NCBI RefSeq assembly: GCF_900215465.1
Contig: NZ_OBEH01000002.1
Coordinates: forward strand, 618,937-682,936
Direction: 5' to 3'
DNA: 64,000 nucleotides
DNA from: Flagellimonas pacifica
Lineage (GTDB): Bacteria; Bacteroidota; Bacteroidia; Flavobacteriales; Flavobacteriaceae
The notes under the pieces are model-generated. The model ran no database searches and was not told the origin of the DNA. It saw only the letters and a program-made list of their open reading frames with translations. Shown piece after piece: positions 8,496-17,209 of this stretch. Numbering within the stretch: position 1 is the stretch's first letter; each line of letters opens with the position of its first letter. The position numbers were made by a program, and so were the translations under genes.

Positions 8496-9575
8496 ATGTC
8501 AAAGTCTCTTTTATTCATACCGGATATATCAGGATACACCAAATTTATTCAAAGTACCGAGGTGGAACATAGTCAACATGTAATCTCAGAATTACTGGAA
8601 GTATTGGTCAATGCGAATACCCAAAACTTAAAGTTGGCAGAAATTGAAGGAGATGCATTGTTCTTTTATAAAGAAAATGAAATTCCTTCGCAGGAAAACC
8701 TTTTGGCACAAGTAGAATCTATGTTTACCGCCTTCTATAGTCATTTGAAAATGTTGGAGAAGAACAGGGTATGTCCCTGTAATGCATGTGCTACAGCTCC
8801 TGATCTAGAGTTAAAGATAATAGCCCATAGCGGTAACCTTCAGCATATAGAAGTACAGGGAAATCGAAAACCTTTTGGCGAACAAGTTATAGAGGCACAC
8901 AGATTATTGAAGAATTCTGTGGATAGCGATAATTATGTCCTGATCAGTAGAACATTGGCATTGGATGTTATGTTATCCCCTTATTACTCAAGTAAGATTT
9001 ATAGATTTAGACAAGGTTCTGATTTGTATGATGACAGGGAAATGGAATACATCTATTCGGTCATTGACCCGAAAGAGCTTAAACTTCGAAGTTTCTCTGA
9101 ACCTAAAAGGGTAACTTTTGAAAAACCTGCTCCGATTACCATAACAAAACAATATCCTGTTTCTGCTGGAGAATTGCTTGAATATATTACCAACTACTCT
9201 TATAGACATTATTGGACAGAAGGAATAGATCAGTTGGATTATAATGAAAATGAAGTGACAAGGGTAGGGTCGGAGCATACCTGTGTGGTCAATGGTAAAC
9301 ATTTGAACTTTATAACAATTACCAAAGAACCAAAACCCGGAAGTCTTATCTATGGAGAATTTACAGACAGTCCATCAATACTGGATGGATACTATCAGTT
9401 TTATCATTTTACTCCAACTGGTGAGAACAGCTGTGAATTGGAAATTGAAGCATTTTGGAAAGCAAAATCACCCATAAAAAAAATAGTTGTAGCGCTAGTT
9501 GGGAAAAAAATATTCCGAAAGAATATAGAAAAAGCTATGACCGGGCTATTGCATTTTGTTGAAAATATGTCCTAA
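8496..9575 (+). CDS. DUF2652 protein: cyclase-like fold plus C-terminal SRPBCC domain
   Basis: A 359-aa cytoplasmic protein. The N-terminal part, starting LLFIPDISGYTKFI and followed by LAEIEGDALFFY, is the DUF2652 pattern, distantly like class III nucleotidyl cyclases but without their full metal and base-recognition residues, so cyclase activity is not implied. The cysteine pair in CPCNAC near residue 90 is a notable feature of this family. Residues from about 205 look like an SRPBCC/polyketide-cyclase lipid-binding fold. It is monocistronic, ending 14 bp from the convergent ArsR gene. Function is unknown. Confidence 0.8.
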   Translation: MSKSLLFIPDISGYTKFIQSTEVEHSQHVISELLEVLVNANTQNLKLAEIEGDALFFYKENEIPSQENLLAQVESMFTAFYSHLKMLEKNRVCPCNACATAPDLELKIIAHSGNLQHIEVQGNRKPFGEQVIEAHRLLKNSVDSDNYVLISRTLALDVMLSPYYSSKIYRFRQGSDLYDDREMEYIYSVIDPKELKLRSFSEPKRVTFEKPAPITITKQYPVSAGELLEYITNYSYRHYWTEGIDQLDYNENEVTRVGSEHTCVVNGKHLNFITITKEPKPGSLIYGEFTDSPSILDGYYQFYHFTPTGENSCELEIEAFWKAKSPIKKIVVALVGKKIFRKNIEKAMTGLLHFVENMS

Positions 9576-9589
9576 CCAGACAGATTGGA

Positions 9590-9910
9590 TTATTTTGAAT
9601 CCAGATAATCTCCTAAATCTTTCAACGTAGTATCCCAGAATTGTTCATAAAAGCGTACCCATTCCGTTATTTGCTTTAAGGGTTTGGCATCTGCTGTACA
9701 AAATCGTTCCCTTCCTTTGGAAGTGATTCCTACCAACCCTGCTGTCTCTAAGGTCTTGATATGTTTGGTAACACCTTGCCTGCTTATGTCAAATTGACCA
9801 GATATCTGAGTAATGGACAGGGCAGAGGAGGCAATGACCAAGGCGTGAAAAATTTCACGCCTTTTTGGGTCAGCTATAGCCTTTAAAATTTTGGTTATGT
9901 TATCCTGCAT
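9590..9910 (-). CDS. ArsR-family winged-helix repressor
   Basis: A 106-aa regulator with the ArsR core IADPKRREIFHAL, helix-turn-helix ITQISGQFDISRQGVTKHI and wing SKGRERFCTAD. There is no obvious metal-binding CxC motif, so it belongs to the non-metal group that accompanies SRPBCC/AHSA1 genes. It overlaps the upstream SRPBCC gene by 11 bp, and the two are one operon. Two near-identical palindromes over the operon promoter are very likely its operators. Confidence 0.92.
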   Translation of the reverse strand: MQDNITKILKAIADPKRREIFHALVIASSALSITQISGQFDISRQGVTKHIKTLETAGLVGITSKGRERFCTADAKPLKQITEWVRFYEQFWDTTLKDLGDYLDSK

Positions 9911-10328
9911 GGACTTCTTTGGTTAAAAATTCAGTTAGTTTTTCTATACATTCGTTCCAACCACCATTATAATTGTTAAAATATGTAACTGCAGAATCAC
10001 CAGAGTAATTGGAAATTCCTGAATGCTCCAAGTACAGCCTGGTTCCAGCTTCGGTTTCCTGTAAATCCCACTTTACAACAGTTTCTGTAGTTGTGTTTTC
10101 TACTACCCATGTATAAATTAAAGTATAGGGACTCGCGCTCTTAACTTTTCCAGTAATATTCAGGCATCCGTGTTCCTCGCTGGAAGTAAAGGTATAATTA
10201 TAACCTTCCTCTGCTTTAAAATCGGCTTTAATAAACCAAGTTGAAATTTCTTCACCTACGGAAATAGCATTCCAAACTTTTTGAATTGGGTGGGCAAATA
10301 CATGCTCTTTGGTAATTACATCTTTCAT
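9900..10328 (-). CDS. SRPBCC/AHSA1-like domain protein
   Basis: A 142-aa cytoplasmic protein of the START/Bet v1-like superfamily. The opening HVFAHPIQKVWNAISVGEEISTWF is the AHSA1 signature and WDLQETEAGTRLYLEHSG is the beta-strand region, followed by a C-terminal helix. These proteins bind hydrophobic small molecules or help chaperones. In this arrangement the partner ArsR repressor is encoded immediately downstream. The actual ligand is not predictable. Confidence 0.88.
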   Translation of the reverse strand: MKDVITKEHVFAHPIQKVWNAISVGEEISTWFIKADFKAEEGYNYTFTSSEEHGCLNITGKVKSASPYTLIYTWVVENTTTETVVKWDLQETEAGTRLYLEHSGISNYSGDSAVTYFNNYNGGWNECIEKLTEFLTKEVHAG

Positions 10329-10355
10329 AATGTTCGTATTTTGAATTTAAGTTAT

Positions 10356-10412
10356 GCAACTATTAGGTTGCTAATATACAAAATGATATTTTATATGCAA
10401 CTTTTTGGTTGC
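10356..10412. promoter_or_regulatory. two ArsR-type operators
   Basis: Two copies of the dyad GCAAC-N6-GTTGC lie at 10356-10371 and 10397-10412. With flanks they share ATGCAACT and GGTTGCT, and their centres are 41 bp apart, about four helical turns. They cover both core boxes of the SRPBCC-ArsR promoter and the upstream box of the divergent gene at 10461. Confidence 0.8.
10371..10400 (-). promoter_or_regulatory. promoter of the SRPBCC-arsR operon
   Basis: Read on the minus strand, TTG (10398-10400) is followed after 19 bases by TATATTAG (10371-10378), close to the Bacteroidota consensus TTG...TAnnTTTG. The TTG lies inside one operator and the -7 box abuts the other, so ArsR binding would block it directly. 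Confidence 0.6.
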
Positions 10413-10433
10413 TTTTTATGAAAAGTGCTTTGC

Positions 10434-10441
10434 TATATTTG
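10434..10441 (+). promoter_or_regulatory. -7 promoter box for the gene at 10461
   Basis: TATATTTG matches TAnnTTTG exactly. A TTG at 10409-10411, within the second ArsR operator, sits 22 bases upstream and could be the -33 box, so the divergent gene may share ArsR control. Confidence 0.4.
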
Positions 10442-10460
10442 ATATTAAGAACAATGGACA

Positions 10461-11000
10461 ATGAAGAAAAAATTTTGGACTTCAGATAAACTGGTAGGTC
10501 TAGTAGCAATCCTAATAAGTCTAATCACTTTAATCATTTTTGTGAGGCAGACCAATATCATGGAGAAGCAAAGTAGGTTATCTGTGATGCCATATTTAAT
10601 GATTTCAAAATCTGATATAGGTTCAGAAAACACACATTCTTTCGCACTCATCAACTACGGGGTGGGACCAGCAATTATAGATAGTACGCTTATATTCTAT
10701 AAAGAAAGAATACACCATAATATGGAATTTGTTGATTTTCTTAAAGCTGAAATTAGAGAAATAGATAGCATACCAATACTCAATCGTTCCACCGTGACAA
10801 AAGGATTGGCTATTCCGGCAGGAGGTGAGCGTAATTTTTTAACCGTTGGAGGAAACAAAAAAACATACAAAGCTTTTTCAGAAGTTTATGAAGAGTTGAA
10901 TTCGAACGGATTCTATTTTGAAATTTATTATCGTTCCATATACGATGATAAGTGGCGCATTACTTCGGAAACAGATCTTCCTCAAGAATTAAAAGATTAA
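10461..11000 (+). CDS. hypothetical protein with one N-terminal membrane helix
   Basis: A 179-aa protein of no recognised family. Residues about 10-30 (LVGLVAILISLITLIIF) form a single transmembrane helix, and the rest is predicted to be a soluble mostly beta domain containing FALINYGVGPAIID and FYFEIYYRSIYDD, a layout often seen in uncharacterised bacterial proteins. It is divergent from the ArsR operon and may share its operators. The DUF3052-like gene starts 5 bp after its stop, so the two could be co-transcribed. Confidence 0.7.
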   Translation: MKKKFWTSDKLVGLVAILISLITLIIFVRQTNIMEKQSRLSVMPYLMISKSDIGSENTHSFALINYGVGPAIIDSTLIFYKERIHHNMEFVDFLKAEIREIDSIPILNRSTVTKGLAIPAGGERNFLTVGGNKKTYKAFSEVYEELNSNGFYFEIYYRSIYDDKWRITSETDLPQELKD

Positions 11001-11005
11001 GCCAC

Positions 11006-11420
11006 ATGTCGGCAGGGTACTCAGGAATACCACTTGCAAAAGAAACTCGTAATAAAGAAGGCTCCTTTGTTTTGCTACATAACACACCAAAGCATTATTT
11101 TGATTTATTTACTGATTTGCCAGATAATCTTTCCATCCTTAAAAATATAGGAGTGAAAAACGTTGACTTCATCCATATTTTTTGTACATCATTTCAGGAG
11201 TTGATGGAGATTGCAAACAAAAGCAAAATGGCCTTGAAGAAGGATGGTCTACTTTGGGGTAAGCTGGCCTAAAGGCTCTTCAAGTATCAAAACAGACTTA
11301 AAACGAGAACCTATTCAAGAACATCTGCTTTCCATTGGACTGGTAGATGTAAAAGTAGCTGCTATAGATAAAGATTGGAGGGGTTTAAAATTTGTATATA
11401 GGTTAAAGGATAGGAATTGA
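11006..11420 (+). pseudogene. DUF3052-family gene with a +1 frameshift
   Basis: Starting at ATG 11006 the frame reads MSAGYSGIPLAKETR, typical of DUF3052, and runs to LLWGKLA and a stop at 11272. The rest of the family domain continues in the +1 frame from the GGGG run at 11256-11259: WVSWPKGSSS, then GLVDVKVAAIDKDWRGLKFVYR, ending in TGA at 11418-11420. Removing one G restores a single 137-codon gene. Either the gene is inactivated or the run is a sequencing error. The family is of unknown function. Confidence 0.8.
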
Positions 11421-11521
11421 CCCGCCTTTTTTTATAAACTCATTTTTTTCACATTTTTTTTAGATTTAAGGCTGGTGCTTTTGGTTATCTTACAGTGCTA
11501 ATTCAATCTAACATTCTTCAT

Positions 11522-14500
11522 ATGATACCTAACTTAAAAATCTGTTATGCCGTATTGGCATGTATTCTTTTTTCCTTTCAATCTTTTTCGCAAAAACCCG
11601 ATTCAACCACCTTCAATGGACTGGAATTTAGGAGTTTGGGGCCGGCCTTTACATCAGGTCGTATTGCTGATATTGCCATTCACCCAAAAAACGAAAGTGT
11701 CTGGTATGTGGCCGTAGGCTCTGGGGGTGTATGGAAAACCACCAATGCGGGAACTACTTGGAAACCAATTTTTGACAATGAGAAGAGTTATTCCATCGGT
11801 TGTATTACCATTGACCCCAATAATCCCAGTACAATTTGGGTAGGCTCGGGAGAAAATGTGGGAGGGAGGCACGTTGGTTTCGGTGACGGAATATACGTGA
11901 GCCATGATGAAGGTAAAACATGGAAAAACATGGGACTTAAGGCGTCCGAACACCTTTCCAAGATAGTAGTTCACCCTAAGAACTCCAATATTATTTGGGC
12001 AGCTGCCCAGGGCCCCCTTTGGAGCAAAGGAGGACAACGAGGTTTTTATAAATCTATTGATGGAGGTAAAACATGGAAGAGGACTTTAGGAGACAGTGAA
12101 TGGACTGGGGTTACGGACATTGTAATTGACCACACCAATCCTGATATTTTATATGCTGCCACTTGGGACAGACACAGAACGGTAGCTGCATATATGGGCG
12201 GTGGCCCTGGTTCTGGAATTCATAAAAGTATTGACGGAGGAGAAACTTGGACAAAATTGACCAATGGTATTCCAACATCAAACCTTGGAAAAATTGGATT
12301 GGCAATTTCACCATTTAATAATGAAACGCTATATGCTGCCATTGAGTTGGACCGAAAAAAAGGAGGTGTTTATATTTCTAAAAATCAAGGTGCTTCTTGG
12401 AGCAAGCAGTCAGATGCAGTTTCTGGCGGAACAGGCCCACATTATTATCAAGAGCTTTACGCCTCGCCACATCAAGAAGGAAAATTGTATTTAATGAGCA
12501 ATTATGTACAGATATCTGATGACCATGGTAAGCACTTTGTTCAAATGAACGAAAAGAAAAAACACGTCGACAGTCATGCCATGGCGTTCAAGAGTTCTGA
12601 CCCTAACTATGTGCTTTTTGGAACGGACGGAGGTCTTTATGAATCGTATGACCTGACCAAAACTTGGAAATATTTTGCCAACCTCCCAATAACCCAATAT
12701 TATAAAGTTGCTGTGGATGATTCAGCTCCTTTCTATAATATATATGGTGGAACGCAGGACAATGGTTCGCACGGCGGACCATCCAGAACAAAAAACAGCG
12801 TAGGAATCTTAAATTCGGATTGGTGGATTACCTTAGGGGCAGATGGGCACCAATCGGCTATAGAGCCTGGAAATCCCGATATCACCTACGGAGAATTCCA
12901 ACAAGGTTGGTTATGGAGAATAGACCAAACAACTGGGGAAACCGTTTTTATTCAACCACAGCCTTCCACAGGTGAACCCCACGAACGATTTAATTGGGAT
13001 GCACCTATATTAGTTAGTCCGCACAATCCAACACGCTTATATTTTGCTTCATATCGGGTATGGAAATCTGAAAATAGAGGGGATGACTGGACTGCAATCT
13101 CTAACGATTTAACAAGAAACGAAGAACGTTTGGCGTTGCCTATTATGGGCAGACAACAAAGTTGGGACAATCCTTGGGATGTTGGAGCCATGTCCAACTA
13201 TAATACCATTACATCTTTGGCTGAGTCCCCTATACAAGAAGGGCTTATTTATGCAGGAACGGATGATGGAATTCTGCAGGTTACAGAAGATGGGGGAAAC
13301 AGCTGGAGAAAAATTGCACTAGGAAATATTAAAGGTGTACCCAATAGAGCCTTCGTAAATGATGTACGTGCAGACCTTTATGATGCCAATACTGTTTATT
13401 TGGTATTGGATAACCATAAAGAAGGTGACTACAAGCCCTACCTTTTAAAAAGTACAGATAAAGGAAATAGTTGGACATTTATAAACGGTAATCTTCCTAA
13501 AAGATTGGTTACATGGAGAATTGTCCAGGACCATAAAAAGAAAGGGCTTTTATTTGCCGCTACCGAATTCGGAATTTACTTTACCAGTAATGGAGGTAGT
13601 AACTGGTGGCAGTTAGAAGGTGGTTTGCCTACCATATCTTTTAGGGACATTACCATTCAAAGAAGAGAAGACGACTTAGTGGGAGCTTCCTTTGGACGTG
13701 GATTTTATGTTTTGGACGATATTTCTGCTTTAAGGGATTTTGACGCATCTAAGATGGCGGAAGCAACACTTTACAAAGTAAAACCTGCTTATTGGTACAT
13801 TCAGAAAGATGGTGTGTACGGTCAAGGAAATTCAGAATATGCAGCTAAGAACCCTCCGTATGGAGCTACTTTCACTTATTTCTTGCCTGAAAAATTAAAA
13901 ACCCTAAAAGAAACCAGAAGTAAAAAGGAAAAAGCGCTGAACAAGCAAAATAGCAATGTTTCCTTTCCGGGATGGGATGCATTGGACAAAGAGAAAAACC
14001 AAGAAAAACCTGCCCTTGTTCTTTTGATAAAAGATGCACAAGGTAATGTAGTCAATACTGTTGCTGGAACAAATAAGAAAGGTTTCAATAGGGTGTCATG
14101 GAATCTTACCCATGCGGATAGAAGCGGTATCAAACTAAAAAATCCAAAAAGTGATGACGATGATGATTTTTTTGGATCTCCATATTTAGCTACTCCCGGC
14201 AATTATTCAGTTGAATTGTATCAGCGGGTGGACGGGAAGCTAAAACAACTTTCCGACGCTCAAAATTTTGAGGTTAAACCATTGGGCAAAGGAGCATTGC
14301 CGGCCAAGCCAACTTCGGAGATTGATGCGTTTAGGAAGATATATCAAGATTACCAGCAAGATTTGACCGCCACCAATTCAGTTTTGGATAAAGGCATTAC
14401 AAAGATAAACGCAATGAAACGCGCTTTGGATGAAGCTGAAAAACCAAGCGCTGAATTAGCTTCTAGAATCTATACGGCAAAATCCCAGTTACAATCCCTT

Positions 14501-14776
14501 AAAAAGCAAATGGGGGGTAGTCCGGCCAAAAATGAAGTAGGGGAGAAGACCCCTCCATCACCAGGAGATGGAAGTTTTGTTGGCTATGTTGCCCTTGGAA
14601 ACACCTATGGACCAACAGGAAATCATAAAGCAGCCATGCAACGTGCCAAAACACAACTAAAAAGCGTTAAAAACGAGCTTCGAACACTAACAAAAAGTAC
14701 TTTACCCGCAATTGAAGCAGCCCTCAAAGCGGCAGGGGCTCCTTGGATAGAAGGGCAGGGACTTCTTGAAGACTAA
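11522..14776 (+). CDS. exported VPS10/sialidase-like beta-propeller protein
   Basis: A 1084-aa secreted protein. ATG 11522 is chosen because it gives a clean signal peptide (ICYAVLACILFSFQSFSQ); a GTG nine codons upstream adds nothing useful. Many BNR/Asp-box repeats of the form S.DGG.TW occur across residues 60-720 (for example TTNAGTTW, SHDEGKTW, SIDGGKTW, TEDGGNSW), building propellers like those of sortilin/VPS10 and glycosidase relatives. The C-terminal part has a beta-sandwich stretch followed by a helical Lys/Ala-rich tail, as in large proteins of this group in Bacteroidota. No catalytic sialidase residues are asserted. A methyltransferase gene follows 7 bp downstream. Confidence 0.85.
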   Translation: MIPNLKICYAVLACILFSFQSFSQKPDSTTFNGLEFRSLGPAFTSGRIADIAIHPKNESVWYVAVGSGGVWKTTNAGTTWKPIFDNEKSYSIGCITIDPNNPSTIWVGSGENVGGRHVGFGDGIYVSHDEGKTWKNMGLKASEHLSKIVVHPKNSNIIWAAAQGPLWSKGGQRGFYKSIDGGKTWKRTLGDSEWTGVTDIVIDHTNPDILYAATWDRHRTVAAYMGGGPGSGIHKSIDGGETWTKLTNGIPTSNLGKIGLAISPFNNETLYAAIELDRKKGGVYISKNQGASWSKQSDAVSGGTGPHYYQELYASPHQEGKLYLMSNYVQISDDHGKHFVQMNEKKKHVDSHAMAFKSSDPNYVLFGTDGGLYESYDLTKTWKYFANLPITQYYKVAVDDSAPFYNIYGGTQDNGSHGGPSRTKNSVGILNSDWWITLGADGHQSAIEPGNPDITYGEFQQGWLWRIDQTTGETVFIQPQPSTGEPHERFNWDAPILVSPHNPTRLYFASYRVWKSENRGDDWTAISNDLTRNEERLALPIMGRQQSWDNPWDVGAMSNYNTITSLAESPIQEGLIYAGTDDGILQVTEDGGNSWRKIALGNIKGVPNRAFVNDVRADLYDANTVYLVLDNHKEGDYKPYLLKSTDKGNSWTFINGNLPKRLVTWRIVQDHKKKGLLFAATEFGIYFTSNGGSNWWQLEGGLPTISFRDITIQRREDDLVGASFGRGFYVLDDISALRDFDASKMAEATLYKVKPAYWYIQKDGVYGQGNSEYAAKNPPYGATFTYFLPEKLKTLKETRSKKEKALNKQNSNVSFPGWDALDKEKNQEKPALVLLIKDAQGNVVNTVAGTNKKGFNRVSWNLTHADRSGIKLKNPKSDDDDDFFGSPYLATPGNYSVELYQRVDGKLKQLSDAQNFEVKPLGKGALPAKPTSEIDAFRKIYQDYQQDLTATNSVLDKGITKINAMKRALDEAEKPSAELASRIYTAKSQLQSLKKQMGGSPAKNEVGEKTPPSPGDGSFVGYVALGNTYGPTGNHKAAMQRAKTQLKSVKNELRTLTKSTLPAIEAALKAAGAPWIEGQGLLED

Positions 14777-14783
14777 ATGTTTG

Positions 14784-15434
14784 ATGAAGAGTATTTTTTA
14801 TAACCTTATCATCCTCTTCTTCTCGGTATCAGGGATACACGCCCAATATACCGAGGAGGATTGGAAGGATAGGGATACTTGGATGAAAACTGCCGACTTA
14901 CTCAACTTCTCAGGAATAAAGGAAGGGGATAAAGTTGCAGATATTGGATGTCATGAAGGCTACTTGAGCATGCACTTGTCCAAAAGGGTTTTGGAAAATG
15001 GAAGGGTATATGCCGTTGACGTCCGTGAAGATCGGTTGAAGACACTTAGGGAGAATGCCAATAGTAGAAATAGAAAAAACATCATTACCATTTTAGGGGA
15101 TTATGATAATCCAAAATTACCGGAAAGGGAGTTAGACCTGATTTTTATTATTGATACTTATCACGAAATGGAATCCTATGAAAAAATCCTTCAACATGTA
15201 AAAAAATCACTAAAACCAAATGGCAAGGTCGTGATTCTTGAAAAGCTAAAAACACATGTAAAAGGTAAATCCAGAGAAGTGCAGATCAGTGCTCATTCTT
15301 TGGGGCCAGAATATGTGCGAAAGGAATTAAAACAGGCCGGCTTTACCATAATTTCTGAGATTGAAGATCATGGAAAATGGGAGAGGGAATCAAGTAAACA
15401 AATGTGGGTGATTTTGGCTCAAAAACAAAAATGA
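14784..15434 (+). CDS. SAM-dependent methyltransferase with signal peptide
   Basis: A 216-aa class I methyltransferase domain. Motif I reads VADIGCHEGYLS, followed by VYAVDVRE (motif II acidic residue) and LDLIFIIDTYHEM (motif IV). ATG 14784 is preferred over a TTG six codons upstream because it begins the export signal KSIFYNLIILFFSVSGIHA. An exported SAM enzyme is unusual, because SAM is cytosolic; similar annotated proteins exist in Bacteroidota but their function is unclear. It follows the VPS10-like gene by 7 bp and is probably co-transcribed. Substrate is unknown. Confidence 0.82.
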   Translation: MKSIFYNLIILFFSVSGIHAQYTEEDWKDRDTWMKTADLLNFSGIKEGDKVADIGCHEGYLSMHLSKRVLENGRVYAVDVREDRLKTLRENANSRNRKNIITILGDYDNPKLPERELDLIFIIDTYHEMESYEKILQHVKKSLKPNGKVVILEKLKTHVKGKSREVQISAHSLGPEYVRKELKQAGFTIISEIEDHGKWERESSKQMWVILAQKQK

Positions 15435-15443
15435 CCAAATTGG

Positions 15444-16067
15444 TTACTCTTTATCCAATTCCAATAATAATTGGTCATAAGATGCAATCCAACTATACAG
15501 TTTTCCTCCCAAACTGATAATAGGATTTGATATGGAATCCATTTGTTTGGGAGATTTTGCCAAAAACTTGCCCAATTGTTCTTTCACCTCAAGTTTTTCA
15601 GAGAGCAAAACGTTTCTAAAAACGTAGTTTTTGCTTGTAAGTTGATTTACAATACTATCACATGCTACACAATTGGCAGAAGTATAAATGGTAATCTGCT
15701 TTTTGGGGTTGATTTTTGGAGGTGGAATGTCTAAAACTTCAAACTCCTTTTTCAAAGCTCGTTTAGACAAGCTATCATTGACTTTTAGACTTTTTGAATA
15801 GACTGGCTTCTTGTCCCTAAACACAATAATGGTTTTTAAATGTACTTTTGAGGTGGCAGGAACTCTTATCAGTCTTGGTTTTGCGGCACTTTGTCTAAAG
15901 TTCTTTCCTTTAACTTCAAAAAGAACATCATAATCCGTCCGGGTTTCATTTACGGCATAAAAAGCAATTCTATTATTAGATGTTTTTTCAACAATTTTAA
16001 TGGGATTCTGCTGTCCATAGGATTGGAAGAAACAATTACAAAACAAAAAAAGTAAAATTCTAATCAT
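15444..16067 (-). CDS. exported glutaredoxin/thioredoxin-like protein
   Basis: A 207-aa protein with an N-terminal signal (ILLFLFCNCFFQSYG). Residues 25 to about 115 form a beta-rich domain of unknown type. The remainder resembles a glutaredoxin fold: ITIYTSANCVACDSI with a CxxC redox pair near residue 135, and a cis-Pro-like segment NPIISLGG close to the end. A periplasmic thiol-disulfide role is plausible. It is convergent with the methyltransferase gene, 9 bp away, and stands alone. Confidence 0.72.
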   Translation of the reverse strand: MIRILLFLFCNCFFQSYGQQNPIKIVEKTSNNRIAFYAVNETRTDYDVLFEVKGKNFRQSAAKPRLIRVPATSKVHLKTIIVFRDKKPVYSKSLKVNDSLSKRALKKEFEVLDIPPPKINPKKQITIYTSANCVACDSIVNQLTSKNYVFRNVLLSEKLEVKEQLGKFLAKSPKQMDSISNPIISLGGKLYSWIASYDQLLLELDKE

Positions 16068-16266
16068 AAAATCTTTCTAATGGTCTATTTATAAAAAAGT
16101 AAGACAATTCAACAAAAATAGCCATCATAATTAAGATAAGAAGGTATCAAGTCCATAAAAAATACAAATAGGCTGTATACTCTCTTAATCTATAAAGGTT
16201 AAAAATTCATACTAAACATTCATATTTTACGTTAGTTTTTGCGACGTAACCCCATAAACAAATACT

Positions 16267-17061
16267 ATGAACAAACTAACTAAAGTAACCTGCAAATTAC
16301 TTTTACTGTGTGTTTCCGCACTGTGCCTTCAAGCCTGTAGCGAAGATGCGGAGTCTTTGGATAATCAGGAGATCTTGGCGCAAAGTGAACTAAAGACTAT
16401 TTTGGAAACTGATGAAACGGCGGGTGTTGTAGATAATGCCCTGGCTGAGCTTTTTGCCAATAATGCTTTGGCCGGTAAGAATGCCAATAACTCTAATGAG
16501 TGTTATTCTGCTGAGTATTCACAGACTGGTTTTGTGGCCACTTTCAATAATTGTGTGATCAATGGTACAGAAAATATTAACGGTACTTTGACCGTAACTT
16601 ATGAAGTAGGTAATGAATCCACGGCTTTTACAGCGACGTATACGGATTTTTATGTTGGAACGATTAAAATAAGTGGTACTAGAAAGTATACGGTTACCAG
16701 TAGTGTAAATGATAATTCCATTTCTTTTACAGTGATTAGTGATATGTCCGTTGAAATGGAAGACGAAAGTGTTGTCACTGAAAATGGCACAAAGACCTTT
16801 AGTTTTGCTTTTGGTGATAATTTGGAAACTTTCACCTTTAGTATAGCTGGTGATTGGACCATAACTGCTGATGGAAATACCTATAGTGTAGAAACCAAAG
16901 AAGATCTACAAGGTAGTCTGGCGTGCGAACATTTGGTAGATGGAAGCATGGATGTTTCTAAAAATGGGCTAAAGGTGAACGTGGATTTTGGTGATGGCGA
17001 ATGTGATGATACGGCCACACTTACATACCCTGATGGTACAAAAGAAGAGATTACATTATAA
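16267..17061 (+). CDS. putative lipoprotein, beta-rich, unknown function
   Basis: A 264-aa protein beginning with a lipoprotein signal whose lipobox is LQAC (Cys near residue 24), followed by acidic SEDAES, compatible with surface export in Bacteroidota. The mature part is Thr/Asn/Ser-rich with alternating hydrophobic strands, suggesting a beta-barrel or beta-sandwich fold. No family is recognised. It is a single-gene unit with its own terminator just downstream. Confidence 0.75.
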   Translation: MNKLTKVTCKLLLLCVSALCLQACSEDAESLDNQEILAQSELKTILETDETAGVVDNALAELFANNALAGKNANNSNECYSAEYSQTGFVATFNNCVINGTENINGTLTVTYEVGNESTAFTATYTDFYVGTIKISGTRKYTVTSSVNDNSISFTVISDMSVEMEDESVVTENGTKTFSFAFGDNLETFTFSIAGDWTITADGNTYSVETKEDLQGSLACEHLVDGSMDVSKNGLKVNVDFGDGECDDTATLTYPDGTKEEITL

Positions 17062-17084
17062 AATTGCTCCTAAAGTATAGATTT

Positions 17085-17112
17085 AAACGCTGGTGAAAAT
17101 CAGCGTTTTTTT
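17085..17112 (+). terminator. rho-independent terminator
   Basis: AAACGCTG, an eight-base loop, CAGCGTTT and a T-run form a perfect 8-bp stem 24 bases after the lipoprotein stop codon, which is the textbook intrinsic terminator layout. Confidence 0.85.
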
Positions 17113-17209
17113 GTTTCTAAGCCATACATTTTGTGTTATTTAACAAGATTTCAATTTGGTTTAACAAAGCCTTATCAAAAAAGGGAGAGGTGATTATTAT
17201 CTTGGGTAT

